From Clostridiales bacterium (lineage in GTDB: Bacteria > Bacillota > Clostridia > Lachnospirales > WQUN01), in NCBI GenBank assembly GCA_031269415.1, contig JAISZF010000130.1:1-15261 (forward strand): DNA of 15,261 bases, written 5' to 3'. The notes beneath the pieces were generated by a model. The model did not search any database. It saw only the letters and a list, made by a program, of their open reading frames with translations, and was not told where the DNA came from. Below are positions 14,453-15,261 of this stretch, one piece after another. Within the stretch, counting starts at the first letter, position 1. Each line of letters begins with the position of its first letter. A program made the position numbers and the translations under genes.

Positions 14453-15136
14453 TTAAAAATCGTCAGTTTCACTGTACTTTGCGCGGTAGAAATCTCTATA
14501 TCTAAGGATTTTTGGATGTTCAAAAGCCAGATTTATGACCATTTCGACCTTTTCCAGCAAGTCAACAGGCGGGTTTGTAACGAATGCAAACAGGTTCAGA
14601 TAGCCCTGTATATCCTCCCTCATGAAACCACTATGGGAATTAAGAAACTTCTTGAGGATTGCGTGGACGCGATTCACTGGATTCAGTGGATTTGCGTCAT
14701 CCGGCAACCCCTTCAAATCCTTTGAAGTGTATGCCTCGCTTGTCAACGAGAGTTTTTTTATCAGCATACCATGCGCTGACTCTCCGTCGTGAATCAGAGT
14801 CGAACCTGGCTCTATGTGGTGGCCAAATAATTCCAATGTCCTCTTTTGTGAGGGTTTACCTGCGCCTTGCTCAAGTATAACCACGTTTCGCAGGTCTGTT
14901 GCGACGCCGAGGCAAATTTGGTTTCTTGACAACCCGCGGAGTTTAGCATCGTCTTCCTTACGGGCAATGTCCTCTGAACGAACAGAATAAAATGTTTCGT
15001 CCAGCCATACTCTTTCTGACAGAATTATGTCGCCCTGCACCCCTTCCAGGGTCAAAAAAAGCTTCTGTAGCCAGTATCGTGATGTTGTAAAAGCATTCTT
15101 GTTGTTCCAAGAGTCGGCAGTTATGCAACATGCCGG
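14453..15136 (-). pseudogene. IS1595/ISXO2-like transposase, damaged N-terminal part
   Basis: About 228 codons of continuous frame to the stop at 14453. I place the recognisable part from SWNNKNAFTTSRYWLQKLF onward. The DDE-type ISXO2-like domain shows VWLDET (first Asp), SRNQICLGVATD, GKPSQKRTLELFG, STLIHDGESAHG (second Asp), NPVNRVHAILKKFLNSHSGF (the family's N...H-x-x-L-K-x-F block, acting in place of or near the third acidic residue) and YLNLFAFVTNPP, then the C-terminal KVEMVINLAFEHPKILRYRDF. Upstream in the same frame stop codons appear (TAA near 15147, TAG further on), and the expected zinc-ribbon N-terminus is not recognisable, although another frame stays open to the window edge. It therefore looks frameshifted or truncated and inactive, unless the sequence has an error there. 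No ribosome site precedes the visible domain. Confidence 0.8.
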
Positions 15137-15261
15137 AACAAGTTAACCCGACTTTCCGGATAAATGCCGACAAAGCCCCAAAAAGCAACCCTCGAAAATT
15201 TGATAGGCCACTACAATCTATCGAAGAACGAGATAAAGTTATTTGTACGAACTGGTTAAGC
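14453..15261. mobile_element. Partial insertion sequence of the IS1595 type
   Basis: Defined only by the transposase remnant on the minus strand; the right part leaves the window, so terminal inverted repeats and target duplications cannot be checked. Bases 15137-15261 contain no frame I can assign to the transposase with confidence. Confidence 0.5.

Overview
The window looks like a chromosomal segment of an anaerobic, spore-forming Firmicute of the class Clostridia. Supporting this are a complete forespore sigma factor (SigG), a class B sortase, purine-rich Shine-Dalgarno sites, frequent TTG starts, moderate GC content and an AAA-ATPase-like/PD-(D/E)XK protein of a type common in gut Clostridia. 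No rRNA, tRNA or CRISPR array was seen. The assignment comes from gene content only.

Layout. (1) 1-3597: two genes on the minus strand (a BrxD/DUF2791-type P-loop ATPase running off the left edge, and a 261-residue protein I do not recognise, joined by a 4-base ATGA overlap) and, divergently, an SF2 DEAH-type helicase. They share a compact promoter region in which two overlapping, opposed promoters lie inside a perfect 10-bp inverted repeat. This is the best candidate in the window for an incompletely described DNA-processing or anti-phage module. (2) 3636-5758: a small heptad-repeat coiled-coil protein, 2-keto-3-deoxygluconate kinase (kdgK) and KDPG aldolase (eda) on the minus strand, tightly spaced behind one recognisable promoter: the lower part of hexuronate/KDG catabolism giving pyruvate and glyceraldehyde-3-phosphate. 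(3) 5800-6320: a scar where the C-terminal end of an MFS exporter meets an apparently shortened ASCH/PUA-like protein. (4) 6353-8177: an AAA-ATPase-like + PD-(D/E)XK protein with its own promoter over an 18-bp palindrome, ending in a strong hairpin terminator shared with the convergent glgB. (5) 8178-10466: a stand-alone glycogen branching enzyme with a clear promoter. (6) 10504-13661: a large probable beta-propeller/coiled-coil protein, divergent from a class B sortase, followed by sigG. (7) 13662-15261: a gene-poor, decayed end with the C-terminal remnant of a type I restriction-modification methyltransferase (HsdM-like), an AT-rich spacer with inverted repeats, and a damaged IS1595/ISXO2-like transposase running toward the right edge.

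The genes form several unrelated functional blocks. Two ATPase-containing loci (the left module and the AAA/PD-(D/E)XK protein), the HsdM remnant, the truncated genes and the IS remnant suggest a variable region with turnover of defence-type genes, placed among housekeeping carbon metabolism and sporulation genes.
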